The translations under genes were made by a program, and so were the position numbers. Below are positions 1 to 7,657 of a stretch of 28,409 bases of DNA, in pieces. This DNA is from Alphaproteobacteria bacterium (lineage in GTDB: Bacteria; Pseudomonadota; Alphaproteobacteria; UBA828), in the NCBI GenBank assembly GCA_022826345.1, contig JAJDVB010000203.1, positions 1 to 28,409 of the forward strand, given 5' to 3'. The notes below the pieces were generated by a model, which saw only the letters and a program-made list of their open reading frames with translations, did no database searches and had not been told where the DNA came from. Within the stretch, counting starts at the first letter, position 1; every line of letters begins with the position of its first letter.

Positions 1-60
1 CTTGGCTCCGCGCCATTCGGCGCGCGGCGCAGTCGCGCCGTCCGGGCCTGACGGCCCGGG
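1..60 (+). repeat. GC-rich REP-like repeat, copy A
   Basis: This 60-base element recurs in inverted orientation at 1570-1626, on the other side of the aminotransferase gene. The two share CTTGGCT at the outer end, a 10-base block CGCGCGGCGC, an 18-base block GTCGCGCCGTCCGGGCCT and a closing CGGCCCGGG, differing by short substitutions and indels in between. It holds nested dyads, for example CCGGGCC/GGCCCGG around a 4-base loop. It lies in noncoding DNA. Its function is unknown; a dispersed REP-type element or a rho-independent-like structural signal is the most likely explanation. The element may continue beyond the left edge. Confidence 0.7.
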
Positions 61-76
61 AGGGCGGAGGGGGGAC

Positions 77-126
77 GTAGGCGGCGCCGCCTACTCTCCC
101 TCTCCTCCCCGGCGGGGAGGAGAGGG
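77..126. repeat. Perfect palindrome plus strong hairpin downstream of the aminotransferase
   Basis: Two adjacent symmetric elements. Positions 77-94 are a perfect 18-base palindrome (GTAGGCGGC and its complement). Positions 98-110 and 114-126 are perfect 13-base complementary arms around a GGC loop, followed by a purine-rich tail ending near GGTGAGGAGG. This pyrimidine-arm/purine-arm layout resembles dispersed intergenic repeats common in GC-rich Proteobacteria. It sits about 30 bases past the aminotransferase stop codon, so it could act as a transcription terminator or 3' mRNA-stabilising hairpin. No T-run follows on either strand, so an intrinsic terminator is not certain. Confidence 0.65.
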
Positions 127-154
127 CCGGGGTGAGGAGGGGCGATTCGTCCGT

Positions 155-1498
155 TTACACCGCATCGCGCGCCGACTCCACGGCCTGGCGGATCGAGAGC
201 GCGACCTTGTTCACGATCTCGTCGAGCTCGTCCCGCGTTGCCGTGTAGGCGGGCGTGACGAGAGCGTAATCGCCGCGCTCGCCGTCGATGATGGCGCCGC
301 CCTGATAGCTCAGCATGCCATTCTCCAGCGCAGCGTCCCGGTAGCGCTTCCACACCTGGAGCGCGGGGTCAAACGGCTCCTTGGTGTCGCGGTCCTTGAC
401 CAGCTCGATCCCCCACATCAGGCCGCAGCCCCGGATGTCGCCGACCGCGTCGTCCTGGCCCAAGGCCCGGTCCAGCCGCTCCTTGAGGTAGATGCCGTCG
501 GCAGCCACCTTCTCCACCAGCCCGTCGCGCTCGATGATGCCCAGCACGGCACGCCCGGCCGCGCAGGCGGCGGTGTGGCCGGAATAGGTGCGGGCCGCTT
601 CGAGATTGCCGTAGGCGCCGTCGATCGCCTCGCGCACCTGGCGCGAGAGCACGCAGGCGCTCAAGGGCATGTAGCCGCCGGAGAGCCCCTTGGCGATGGT
701 CATGATGTCGGGCTCTACGCCCTCATGCTCCAGCGCCCGCCACTTGCCGGTGCGGCCGACCCCGCAGAAGATCTCGTCCGCGATCATGAGCACGCCGTGG
801 TCGTCGCAGACCGCGCGCATGGCCTGGGCGTAGCCGTCGGGTGGCGGCAGGATGCCGCCGGTGCCGCCGCCGACGGGCTCGAAGATGAAGGCCGCGACAC
901 GCGCGGGGCCGACGCGCCTGATCTCGGCATCGAGCTCGTCCGCATAGTGCTGCGTGAGGTCCTCCGGCGCCACGCCCTCGGGCGGGCGGTAGAGCATCGG
1001 CGCGGAAACGTGGGTCGCGCGGCCGAGCTCGCTCTCGTAGAGGCTCCGCCGCCAGAGGTGGTGGCCCACGTCGAGCACGCCGAGCGTCGCCCCGTGCCAG
1101 GAGAGCCTGCGGCCGATGAAGTGGGTCCGCTCGGGTTCGCCATTCGCGAGGTGATACTGCAGCGCGGCCTTGAGCGCGTGCTCGTTGGCCTCGGACCCGC
1201 TCGACGAATAAAACACGCCGCCGAAATGGTCCGCGCCGGCGGCAGTCACGATGCTCTCGGAGAGCTCCTCCACCACGTCGGTCGTGAAGGTCATGCTGAA
1301 GCCGTAGGCCATCTGGTCGAACTGGTCCTTGATCGCCGCTGTCACTTCCGGGTGGCCGTGGCCGAGCGAGAACAGCCCCGGTCCGCCGGTGCTGTCGATG
1401 TAGCGCTTGCCGTCCTCGCCGTAGACGTAGACGCCTTCGGCACGAGTTGCCTTGGTCAAGGGCGCGCCATCGACGCTCTGGCTGATCCAGTAGGACAT
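155..1498 (-). CDS. Class III PLP-dependent aminotransferase
   Basis: A 447-residue cytosolic enzyme of the class III (omega-) aminotransferase family, which moves an amino group from an amine or omega-amino acid to a 2-oxoacid using PLP. Seen: the phosphate-binding SSSGSEAN segment (residues 98-105), the DEIFCGVGRTG motif with Asp241, and the likely Schiff-base Lys270 in TIAKGLSGGYMPL. Length is normal for the family. The ATG start has GGAGAG a few bases upstream; the frame stays open much further upstream but with no family similarity, so the shorter start is preferred. It is divergent from the sugar-type ABC importer beginning at 1739, and inverted repeats flank the gene. The substrate cannot be read from sequence: beta-alanine, taurine, GABA, a polyamine or an aromatic amine are all possible. 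Family call is firm, substrate open. Confidence 0.92.
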   Translation of the reverse strand: MSYWISQSVDGAPLTKATRAEGVYVYGEDGKRYIDSTGGPGLFSLGHGHPEVTAAIKDQFDQMAYGFSMTFTTDVVEELSESIVTAAGADHFGGVFYSSSGSEANEHALKAALQYHLANGEPERTHFIGRRLSWHGATLGVLDVGHHLWRRSLYESELGRATHVSAPMLYRPPEGVAPEDLTQHYADELDAEIRRVGPARVAAFIFEPVGGGTGGILPPPDGYAQAMRAVCDDHGVLMIADEIFCGVGRTGKWRALEHEGVEPDIMTIAKGLSGGYMPLSACVLSRQVREAIDGAYGNLEAARTYSGHTAACAAGRAVLGIIERDGLVEKVAADGIYLKERLDRALGQDDAVGDIRGCGLMWGIELVKDRDTKEPFDPALQVWKRYRDAALENGMLSYQGGAIIDGERGDYALVTPAYTATRDELDEIVNKVALSIRQAVESARDAV

Positions 1499-1569
1499 GG
1501 GGGCTCTCCGCTGCTTGGCCGAACGGCGCGCAAGTTTAGGCAGCGGACGAAGTGCTTGCCAAGAAAAGG

Positions 1570-1626
1570 CCCGGGCCGAAGGCCCGGACGGCGCGACCGC
1601 GCCGCGCGCGTAGCGCGTAAGCCAAG
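1570..1626 (-). repeat. GC-rich REP-like repeat, copy B (inverted relative to copy A)
   Basis: The reverse complement of this 57-base stretch aligns to bases 1-60 across its whole length. The conserved blocks are CTTGGCT, CGCGCGGCGC, GTCGCGCCGTCCGGGCCT and CGGCCCGGG, with one A/G change and short indels. It contains a CCGGGCC/GGCCCGG hairpin with a TTC loop. It lies in the divergent promoter region between the aminotransferase (start 1498) and the binding protein (start 1739). It could be a REP-type structural element or a remnant of a small non-autonomous mobile element that now brackets the aminotransferase. Confidence 0.7.
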
Positions 1627-1738
1627 CGAGCGGAGCTCGCGCCCGGTGTGTGAGGGAAAGTGCGAAAGACCACCAGCGTATACACCCCCTATGAGGCAGC
1701 GCTATAGTTTCCGCGACCAAATCCCAGGGGAGGTACAC

Positions 1739-3160
1739 ATGGGTACGGACAGAGAGACTCTTTACAAGCAATCGATGCAGCACGCTCGCGACATGCGGGC
1801 CAAGATCACGCGCCGTCAGATGCTCCAGATCTCGGCGGCCATGGCGGCGGCCGCGGGCGTCGGCGTCGCGCCGAAGTGGGCGCGCTCGTCCGACACCAAC
1901 GGGCCGGGCTGGTACACCGACGACAGCTTGGAAGGCGACGTGGTGGCCTACACGTTTGCAGGCCAGCGCTGGGGCTTGCCGCTCGAAGCGGTGGTGGGGA
2001 CCTTCAAGGAGCGCTTCCCCAACGTCAACGTGAAGATCATCGCGGAGCCGGTGGGCGAGGCCTACACCAAGATGCAGGTCTACGCGGCGTCCAAGTCGGA
2101 CTCCTACAACTGCGCCATCAACGACCACAACGTGATGTCGTCGATCGGCACCATCGGCACGCCACTCAACCTCGACGAATGGCTCGCCGAGGACCAGGGC
2201 TGGCTGGACGACTACCACGCCGACGTCCCGGCCAACGTCACCGTGGGCTACAACTTCCCGCAGACGCCGGAGGGCCACCACGCGTCCATCGCCTTCGATA
2301 GCAACACGAAGCTGATGTACTACCGCCAGGACAAGTTCGACGAGGCGGGCGTCACCTCGGTGCCTAAGACCTGGGAAGAGACCATCGAGGTCTGCAAGGC
2401 CCTGCACGATCCTGACAACGACATCTACGGCTTCGTCACCACCGGGCGCCGCGGCCTCTTCGCCGGCCTGGAGCTCTACCAGATGATCCGCTCCTACGGC
2501 GGCGTCTGGTTCGACGAGAACTGGGAGCCGCAGTTCAACACCGAGATCGGCCACAAGGCGTTCTCAATGCTGCTCAAGCTGATGGAGTATCGCCACCCGA
2601 TCACGATGAACGCGACGGACGAGGAGGCGAACTCCGTTCTCGCCAAGGGCTCCGCCGTGTTCGCGCCGATGGAGTGGGGCACCTCGGTGCTGCAGGATCC
2701 GAACTTCACGGATCACCACGCGCACTTCCGCTCGGATGTCGTGCCCATGGGCGAAACCGAGATCAGCAAGCAGGAACCGCTGATGGGCGGCTTCGGCTTC
2801 TACGTCAACAGCTTCGGCGACGACCAGCGGGCCGCGTTCGAGTGGGTCAAGCACATGAGCTCTGGCGATTACGTCGACACCCGCATCGGCGAGGACTTCG
2901 TCAACGCGGCCGGGCAGCCGGCGCGGACGTCGCTGCTGAACAAGTACGCGGACAAGCAGCCCTACTTCGACGCGCTCGCCAGGTCGATCCCGCTTTGCAC
3001 GCCGGGCTTCGTCTGGGTGCCGCCGACCTTCACGCTCGCCGACACGCTCGGCAACGACGTCGCCGCGGTGATCGCGGGCGAGAAGGGCATGGAAGAGGCG
3101 CTCGTGGACATCGACGAGGCGCAGCGCCAGATCATGGCGGATAACGGCTACTACGACTAA
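1739..3160 (+). CDS. CUT1-type ABC importer, extracellular sugar-binding protein
   Basis: A 473-residue periplasmic solute-binding protein of the family-1 (maltose/glycerol-3-phosphate-like) type, which captures a sugar, polyol or oligosaccharide for the permeases encoded just downstream. A twin-arginine signal is visible: RR at residues 25-26 in ITRRQMLQIS, then an Ala-rich hydrophobic stretch (about 30-44). The mature part opens with a beta-strand typical of the family (DVVAYTFAGQRWG) and has the usual KTWEETIEVCKAL and GGFGFYVN segments. The ATG start follows a strong GGGGAGG ribosome site. A possible -10 (TATAGT, 1703-1708) lies upstream but without a good -35. The gene heads an operon with two permeases. 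Use of the Tat route suggests folding, perhaps with a metal, before export; this is inference. The ligand is not identifiable. Confidence 0.92.
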   Translation: MGTDRETLYKQSMQHARDMRAKITRRQMLQISAAMAAAAGVGVAPKWARSSDTNGPGWYTDDSLEGDVVAYTFAGQRWGLPLEAVVGTFKERFPNVNVKIIAEPVGEAYTKMQVYAASKSDSYNCAINDHNVMSSIGTIGTPLNLDEWLAEDQGWLDDYHADVPANVTVGYNFPQTPEGHHASIAFDSNTKLMYYRQDKFDEAGVTSVPKTWEETIEVCKALHDPDNDIYGFVTTGRRGLFAGLELYQMIRSYGGVWFDENWEPQFNTEIGHKAFSMLLKLMEYRHPITMNATDEEANSVLAKGSAVFAPMEWGTSVLQDPNFTDHHAHFRSDVVPMGETEISKQEPLMGGFGFYVNSFGDDQRAAFEWVKHMSSGDYVDTRIGEDFVNAAGQPARTSLLNKYADKQPYFDALARSIPLCTPGFVWVPPTFTLADTLGNDVAAVIAGEKGMEEALVDIDEAQRQIMADNGYYD

Positions 3161-3171
3161 GCGTTCGCTAC

Positions 3172-4116
3172 ATGGCTGTACCAGGGCTGGCGGGCCCCTC
3201 CGGGGGGCGCCGCCAGCCCTTTCTTCACCTGAGCGAGAATCGGATCGCGTATCTCCTCGTCCTTCCGACTCTCCTCATTCTGATCGGGCTCGCGGTCTAT
3301 CCCCTAGGGTGGACCGTGGCCACGGCGTTCCGCAGTGACAACCTGTTCAACCCGTTGGCGGCGCGCTGGGTCGGCCCGCGCAATTTCGAATTCCTCTTCT
3401 TCAACGACGACACCTTCTGGAAGACGCTCCGGCTCGCCGGCATCTGGTGCGCCATCACGGTGCCGGTTCAGCTCATCCTCGGCCTCTTCCTCGCCATGCT
3501 GCTCGACACGACCATGCGCGGCATCGGTATCCTGAGAACCCTCATCGTGATTCCGGTGTTCATTACGCCTGTGGCGCTCGGGCTCTCCTGGCGGGCGATG
3601 TTCGAGCCCATCGGCGGCCTGCTCAACTATCTGCTCCAGGGCGTGGGCCTCGAGAAGAGCCTCTGGCACACCCACCCCGACACGGCGCTGCTCTCGGTGA
3701 TGATCGTCGACATCTGGCAGTGGACGCCGTTCGTCACGCTCATCCTGCTCGCCGGCATGCAGGGGATATCGCCAGAAGTGGTCGAGGCCGCACGGCTCGA
3801 CCGCGTGCGCGGCTTCACCTATTTGCGCCGCATCGTGCTGCCGTTGATCTGGCCCGTGGTGACCGTGGTGCTGCTGCTCAGGCTGGTCGATGAGATCCGC
3901 ATCTTCGACGTGATCCTCATCATCACGCGGGGCGGGCCCGGCTCGTCCACGCTGCTCGCCAGCATGAACATCTACTCGATCTTCCACGCCGGCCGGCTCG
4001 GCGTGATGGCGGCCTACGGCGTGCTGATGGTGATCGCCATCAACATCGTGGTGATCAGCTTCCTGCGCGTCCTGCACCGCCAGGAGAAGGCGACGCGGCA
4101 GAAGGTGAGCGCCTGA
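3172..4116 (+). CDS. CUT1-type ABC importer permease (MalF/UgpA-like)
   Basis: A 314-residue inner-membrane permease with about six hydrophobic segments, the first near residues 27-48. The EAA loop that contacts the ATPase is visible as EVVEAARLDRVRGF followed by RRIVLPLIWPVV, although the usual glycine and alanine after the Asp are replaced (DRVRG). The gene starts 11 bases after the binding-protein stop and its stop overlaps the next permease by one base (TGATG), so the three are co-transcribed. The ATG at 3172 has no clear ribosome site; the N-terminal 20 residues are Gly/Pro/Arg-rich and a later start is possible. Together with the next gene it forms the transmembrane channel; the ATPase is not encoded in this window. 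Confidence 0.9.
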   Translation: MAVPGLAGPSGGRRQPFLHLSENRIAYLLVLPTLLILIGLAVYPLGWTVATAFRSDNLFNPLAARWVGPRNFEFLFFNDDTFWKTLRLAGIWCAITVPVQLILGLFLAMLLDTTMRGIGILRTLIVIPVFITPVALGLSWRAMFEPIGGLLNYLLQGVGLEKSLWHTHPDTALLSVMIVDIWQWTPFVTLILLAGMQGISPEVVEAARLDRVRGFTYLRRIVLPLIWPVVTVVLLLRLVDEIRIFDVILIITRGGPGSSTLLASMNIYSIFHAGRLGVMAAYGVLMVIAINIVVISFLRVLHRQEKATRQKVSA

Positions 4117-4931
4117 TGCGCACGCCGCTCAGACGATTCCTGGATGTCGGCGCGGTGGTCGTGGTCGCGGTCTACCTCGCGCCGCTCTACTGGATCGCGA
4201 TGACATCGGTGAAGCCGACCAACGTGATCAACGCCCCGAAGCCGCGGTTCGCCTTCGACCCGACCCTGGAGCACTACCACACGACGTTCGAGCGCTTCGA
4301 CTTCGCGCAGGCCATCCTCAACAGCGCGATCATCGTCATCGTCTCCACCATCATCACGATGTTCCTGGCGCTGATCTCGGCCTACGCGCTCGCGCGGATG
4401 AAGATGCGGGGTGCCGACGGCATGTCGCTGCTGATCCTCTCGCTCCGCTTCATGCCGGGCGTGGTGATCGCGCTGCCCTACTTCCTGATGGCGCAGTGGA
4501 CCGGGCTCACCGACAGCCACCTCGGCATGATCATCGTCTACGTGGCCTACGGCCTGCCGTTCGCGGTGTGGCTGCTGCGGGGCTTCCTGCTCGACCTGCC
4601 GCGCGAAGTGGAGGAGGCGGCGCGGCTGGACGGCCTCGGCTGGTTCTCGATCATCTGGCGCATCATGCTGCCGATGGCGACCTCGGGTATCGCGGTCACC
4701 GCGGTCTTCACCTTCGTCTTCGCCTGGAACGAGTTCCTCTTCGCGCTCTATCTCACGAGCTACAAGGCGGTCACGATCCCGGTGCAGATCGCCAAGATGA
4801 TCGACCTCTACAACGTGCTCTGGGGGCCGCTCTCGGCGGCGGTGGTGATCCAGCTCGTGCCGATGCTGATCGTGGTGTTCCTCATCCAGCGCCACATGAT
4901 TCGAGGGCTCGCGCTGGGCGCGGTGAAGTAG
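4116..4931 (+). CDS. CUT1-type ABC importer permease (MalG/UgpE-like)
   Basis: A 271-residue inner-membrane permease, the second half of the CUT1 channel. The first membrane segment is near residues 10-32 (VGAVVVVAVYLAPLYWIAM). The EAA loop is well conserved: EVEEAARLDGLGWFSIIWRIMLP. Length is typical of MalG-type subunits. Its ATG overlaps the upstream stop codon, indicating translational coupling. The gene ends 33 bases from the convergent livM stop codon. No ATP-binding gene follows, so the transporter must use an ATPase encoded upstream of this window or elsewhere; MsmX/UgpC-type ATPases shared by several importers are known. Confidence 0.92.
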   Translation: MRTPLRRFLDVGAVVVVAVYLAPLYWIAMTSVKPTNVINAPKPRFAFDPTLEHYHTTFERFDFAQAILNSAIIVIVSTIITMFLALISAYALARMKMRGADGMSLLILSLRFMPGVVIALPYFLMAQWTGLTDSHLGMIIVYVAYGLPFAVWLLRGFLLDLPREVEEAARLDGLGWFSIIWRIMLPMATSGIAVTAVFTFVFAWNEFLFALYLTSYKAVTIPVQIAKMIDLYNVLWGPLSAAVVIQLVPMLIVVFLIQRHMIRGLALGAVK

Positions 4932-4964
4932 GCGAAGGGCGAAAGCCTCACACTTTCTCGAAGA

Positions 4965-6035
4965 TCACTGGTTGCGTTCACTCTCGTCTCGGGAGTCCGC
5001 GACGAAGCTGAAGGTCGCGGGATCGAACACGAGACGCCGCTGCACCGGAAAGAAGCGGATATCAAAGCGCTCGGCGATCAGGCCCCAGACGCCCTGCGGC
5101 GCCCGCAGCATCATCAGCACCGCAATCCCGCCGAGCACGATCAAATACCAGCTGCCGAAGTCCGCGAGCAGCTCGCGCAGCACGAAGAAGATGATGACCC
5201 CGATGATCGGACCTTCGATGGTGCCGATGCCGCCGATCACGACGATGAAGATGACGTTGGCGGTCCAGTCGACGACGTTGAAGCCGGCCTCCGGCGAGAT
5301 GCGGAGCTTGGTGAGGAAGACCAGCGCGCCAACCATGCCGGTTCCGAAGGCCGCGACGATATAGACCCAGATCTTGGTGCGGAAGTTGTCGACGCCGAGG
5401 CTGCCGGACGCCTCCTCCGAATCGCGGATCGCGGTCAGCGCGAGGCCGTGACGCGAGCGCAGCAGCAGGTAGACCAGCGCGATGGCGCCGACGGCAATGG
5501 CGAGCCCGGTCCAGTAGATCGCCGTCTCACGCCACATGCGGCCTGCAGCGATGCCCTTCACCACCGCCGCCGGCAGGCTCATGCCGGAGCCGCCGCCGAG
5601 TGCCGAGACCTGCGCGAAGGAGAGCATGTAGACCTCTGCCACGACCCAAGTGCCGATGGCGAAGTAGGCGCCCCGCAGGCGGAACACGATGAACGCCGTG
5701 GGCACGGCGAAGAGCGCCGCCGCGATGCCCGCCAGCGGAATCGCAGCGATGGGGTGGACGCCCGCATGCATCGCGAAAACGAAGAGCGCGTAGCCGCCGA
5801 GCCCAAGGAACGCCTGCTGGCCCACCGAGACCAGCCCGGCGTAGCCCGCAAGCAGGTTCCAGAGCTGCGCCAGCGCCAAGTAGTAGGCGATCTCGACGAT
5901 GGTCCGCATATCCGCGCGCCCGCCCCAGAAGGGGAGCGAGATCAGGACGGCGAGCCCCAAAATCGCGGCCAGCGCGCCGTAGCGGCTCGCCCGCGTGCCG
6001 CGCTCCACCCGAAAGCTGGGTGCGCCCTCGCTCAC
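4965..6035 (-). CDS. livM: Branched-chain amino acid-type ABC permease LivM
   Basis: A 356-residue inner-membrane permease of the LivM family, which pairs with LivH to pass amino acids or related organic acids. About ten hydrophobic segments are visible. Family hallmarks are NLLAGYAGLVSVGQQAFLGLGGYAL near the N-terminus and the cytoplasmic loop AIRDSEEASGSLGVD that docks on the ATPases. I chose the GTG start at 6035 because it makes a 4-base GTGA overlap with the livH stop codon and GAGGGA stands just upstream; the frame is open further upstream but that part is antisense-like shadow of livH. It is the last gene of the liv operon and converges on the sugar importer. The true substrate class is uncertain. 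Confidence 0.9.
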   Translation of the reverse strand: MSEGAPSFRVERGTRASRYGALAAILGLAVLISLPFWGGRADMRTIVEIAYYLALAQLWNLLAGYAGLVSVGQQAFLGLGGYALFVFAMHAGVHPIAAIPLAGIAAALFAVPTAFIVFRLRGAYFAIGTWVVAEVYMLSFAQVSALGGGSGMSLPAAVVKGIAAGRMWRETAIYWTGLAIAVGAIALVYLLLRSRHGLALTAIRDSEEASGSLGVDNFRTKIWVYIVAAFGTGMVGALVFLTKLRISPEAGFNVVDWTANVIFIVVIGGIGTIEGPIIGVIIFFVLRELLADFGSWYLIVLGGIAVLMMLRAPQGVWGLIAERFDIRFFPVQRRLVFDPATFSFVADSRDESERNQ

Positions 6036-6901
6036 CGGTCCCTCGTACGCGGGAAGAGCCCGTTGGGCCGGAGCACGAGAACGATCAGGAAGGCCACGTG
6101 GCCTGCGAGAATCTGCCCGCCGGGGTGGAACTTGGCGCCGATGGCCTGGGCCACGCCCAGGATCACGCCGCCTGCGAGCGTGCCCCACAGGCTCCCCAGC
6201 CCGCCGATGATCACCGCCTCGAAGGCGTAGAGCAGCCGCGCTGGCCCGATGGCGGGCGAGAAGTTGGTGCGGATCGCCATGAAGGTGCCCGCGAGTGCCA
6301 CCACCGCGAGCGCAAGCGCCATCGCGAGCGCGAAGACGTGGCGGTTGTCGATGCCCATCAGCGCCGCGGTCTGATGGTCGTCGGAGGTCGCGCGAAAGGC
6401 AGTCCCCAACCGCGTGCGGAAGAGCACGAGCTGCAGCCCCGCGATTACTCCAACCGCCGAAAGGAAGACGATGAGCGGGAACCAGCCGATGGCGATCTGC
6501 TCGCCGACGGCGATGCTCGCGGTCTCCAGCGCGCCGGCCTTGAGCCGCTGCGTGTCGGCGGAGAACACCTCCAGCAGCACGTTCTGAATGATGATGGAGA
6601 GGCCGAAGGTCACCAGCAGCGGCGGCAGGATGTCGCGGCCCAGCGTGAGGTTGAGGATGCCGCGCTGGAGCGCGTAGCCGATCCCCGCCATCACCGGAAC
6701 GATGACGATCAGGCTGATGAGCGGGTGCACGCCGGTGCCGTTGAACATGGCGAGGCCGAGGAAGGCCGCGAGCACGATCAGATCGCCGTGGGCGATGTTG
6801 ACCAGCCGCATGACGCCGAAGATCAGCGAAAGCCCGGTGGCGAACAGCGCGTAGAGCCCGCCCAGCAGCACGCCCTGGATGATGGCGTCGAGCCACTCCA
6901 T
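6032..6901 (-). CDS. livH: Branched-chain amino acid-type ABC permease LivH
   Basis: A 289-residue inner-membrane permease of the LivH family. The N-terminal GLYALFATGLSLIFGVMRLV and NIAHGD segments are diagnostic, and the ATPase-docking loop (RATSDDHQTAALMGID) and the Gly-rich FEAVIIGGLGSLWGTLAGG segment near residue 225 are present. It starts 42 bases after livF, with ATG at 6901 and only a weak ribosome site, and overlaps livM by four bases. LivH and LivM together form the membrane channel served by LivG and LivF and by the binding protein encoded upstream at 8428-9738. Confidence 0.93.
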   Translation of the reverse strand: MEWLDAIIQGVLLGGLYALFATGLSLIFGVMRLVNIAHGDLIVLAAFLGLAMFNGTGVHPLISLIVIVPVMAGIGYALQRGILNLTLGRDILPPLLVTFGLSIIIQNVLLEVFSADTQRLKAGALETASIAVGEQIAIGWFPLIVFLSAVGVIAGLQLVLFRTRLGTAFRATSDDHQTAALMGIDNRHVFALAMALALAVVALAGTFMAIRTNFSPAIGPARLLYAFEAVIIGGLGSLWGTLAGGVILGVAQAIGAKFHPGGQILAGHVAFLIVLVLRPNGLFPRTRDR

Positions 6902-6943
6902 CGCAGGCTCAAGCCGCTCGTCCGGGGGTGAGGGTCATCCAGA

Positions 6944-7657
6944 CTAGACCCCGAAATAGGCCGTAGCGACGTCTTCGCGGGAGAGGTCGCCCGGCCTGCC
7001 CTGGAGCGACACGCGGCCCTCCTGGAAGCAATAGACGCGGTCGGCGACGGCGAGCGCCTGGTTGATGTCCTGCTCCACCACGACGACCGTGGTTCCTTCC
7101 GAGACGATCACCGGCAGCACGGCGTAGATCTGCCGGATGATGACGGGTGCGAGCCCCAGGCTGAGCTCGTCGCAGAGCAGGAGAGTCGGGTTGCTCATCA
7201 GCGCGCGGCCGATGGCGCACATCTGCTGCTCGCCGCCGCTGAGCGCGGTTCCCGGCGTCGCGCGACGCTCCCGCAAGACCGGGAAGAGCTCGTGGACCCG
7301 CTCGATCCGCCACGGCCCCGTGCGCTTGCCGTAGGCGCCGAGACGCAGGTTCTCCTCCACCGATAGCGAGGGGAAGAGCAGCCGCCCCTCGGGCACGAGT
7401 GCCACGCCGCGGCGCACGATCTCGTGGGCGGGCAGGTGCCCGATAGGCTCGCCCTCGAACGTGACCTGCTCCCGCGCGCTCGCAAGCTGCCCGACCACGC
7501 TTCTGAGGAAGGTCGACTTGCCCGCGCCGTTGGCACCGATGATGGCGACGGTCTCGCCCCGGCCCACGTGCACGTCGATACCGAAGAGCGCCTGGAAGTC
7601 GCCGTAGGAGGCGGTGAGCTCGTGGGTCGCCAGCACCGGCTCCGGCGCCGCGCTCAT
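6944..7657 (-). CDS. livF: Branched-chain amino acid-type ABC ATPase LivF
   Basis: A 237-residue cytoplasmic ABC ATPase. Seen: Walker A GANGAGKS (41-48), a canonical signature LSGGEQQM (139-146), and Walker B ending in LLLCDE (Asp163, Glu164). Length fits the LivF family. The ATG at 7657 overlaps the livG stop codon in an ATGA arrangement, which fixes the start; the reading frame upstream is a shadow of livG. LivF pairs with LivG to drive the LivHM channel. Its signature is normal, in contrast to LivG here. Confidence 0.94.
   Translation of the reverse strand: MSAAPEPVLATHELTASYGDFQALFGIDVHVGRGETVAIIGANGAGKSTFLRSVVGQLASAREQVTFEGEPIGHLPAHEIVRRGVALVPEGRLLFPSLSVEENLRLGAYGKRTGPWRIERVHELFPVLRERRATPGTALSGGEQQMCAIGRALMSNPTLLLCDELSLGLAPVIIRQIYAVLPVIVSEGTTVVVVEQDINQALAVADRVYCFQEGRVSLQGRPGDLSREDVATAYFGV

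Noticed and set aside
2..1738. Open frame continuous with the binding protein, extending it far upstream on the plus strand
   Set aside because: It runs antisense through the aminotransferase and the noncoding repeats, shows no family similarity, and the true start at 1739 has a strong ribosome site and a Tat signal just after it.
1499..2554. Long upstream extension of the aminotransferase frame on the minus strand
   Set aside because: It is antisense to the binding-protein gene and unrelated to the aminotransferase family; ATG at 1498 has a good ribosome site and the family N-terminus.
4932..4964. Possible bidirectional terminator between the convergent sugar permease and livM
   Set aside because: Only a weak GAAAG/CTTTC pairing is visible and no T-run follows, so I do not call it.
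6036..6896. Open minus-strand frame upstream of livM
   Set aside because: It is a shadow of livH in another frame; the GTGA overlap at 6032-6035 fixes the livM start.
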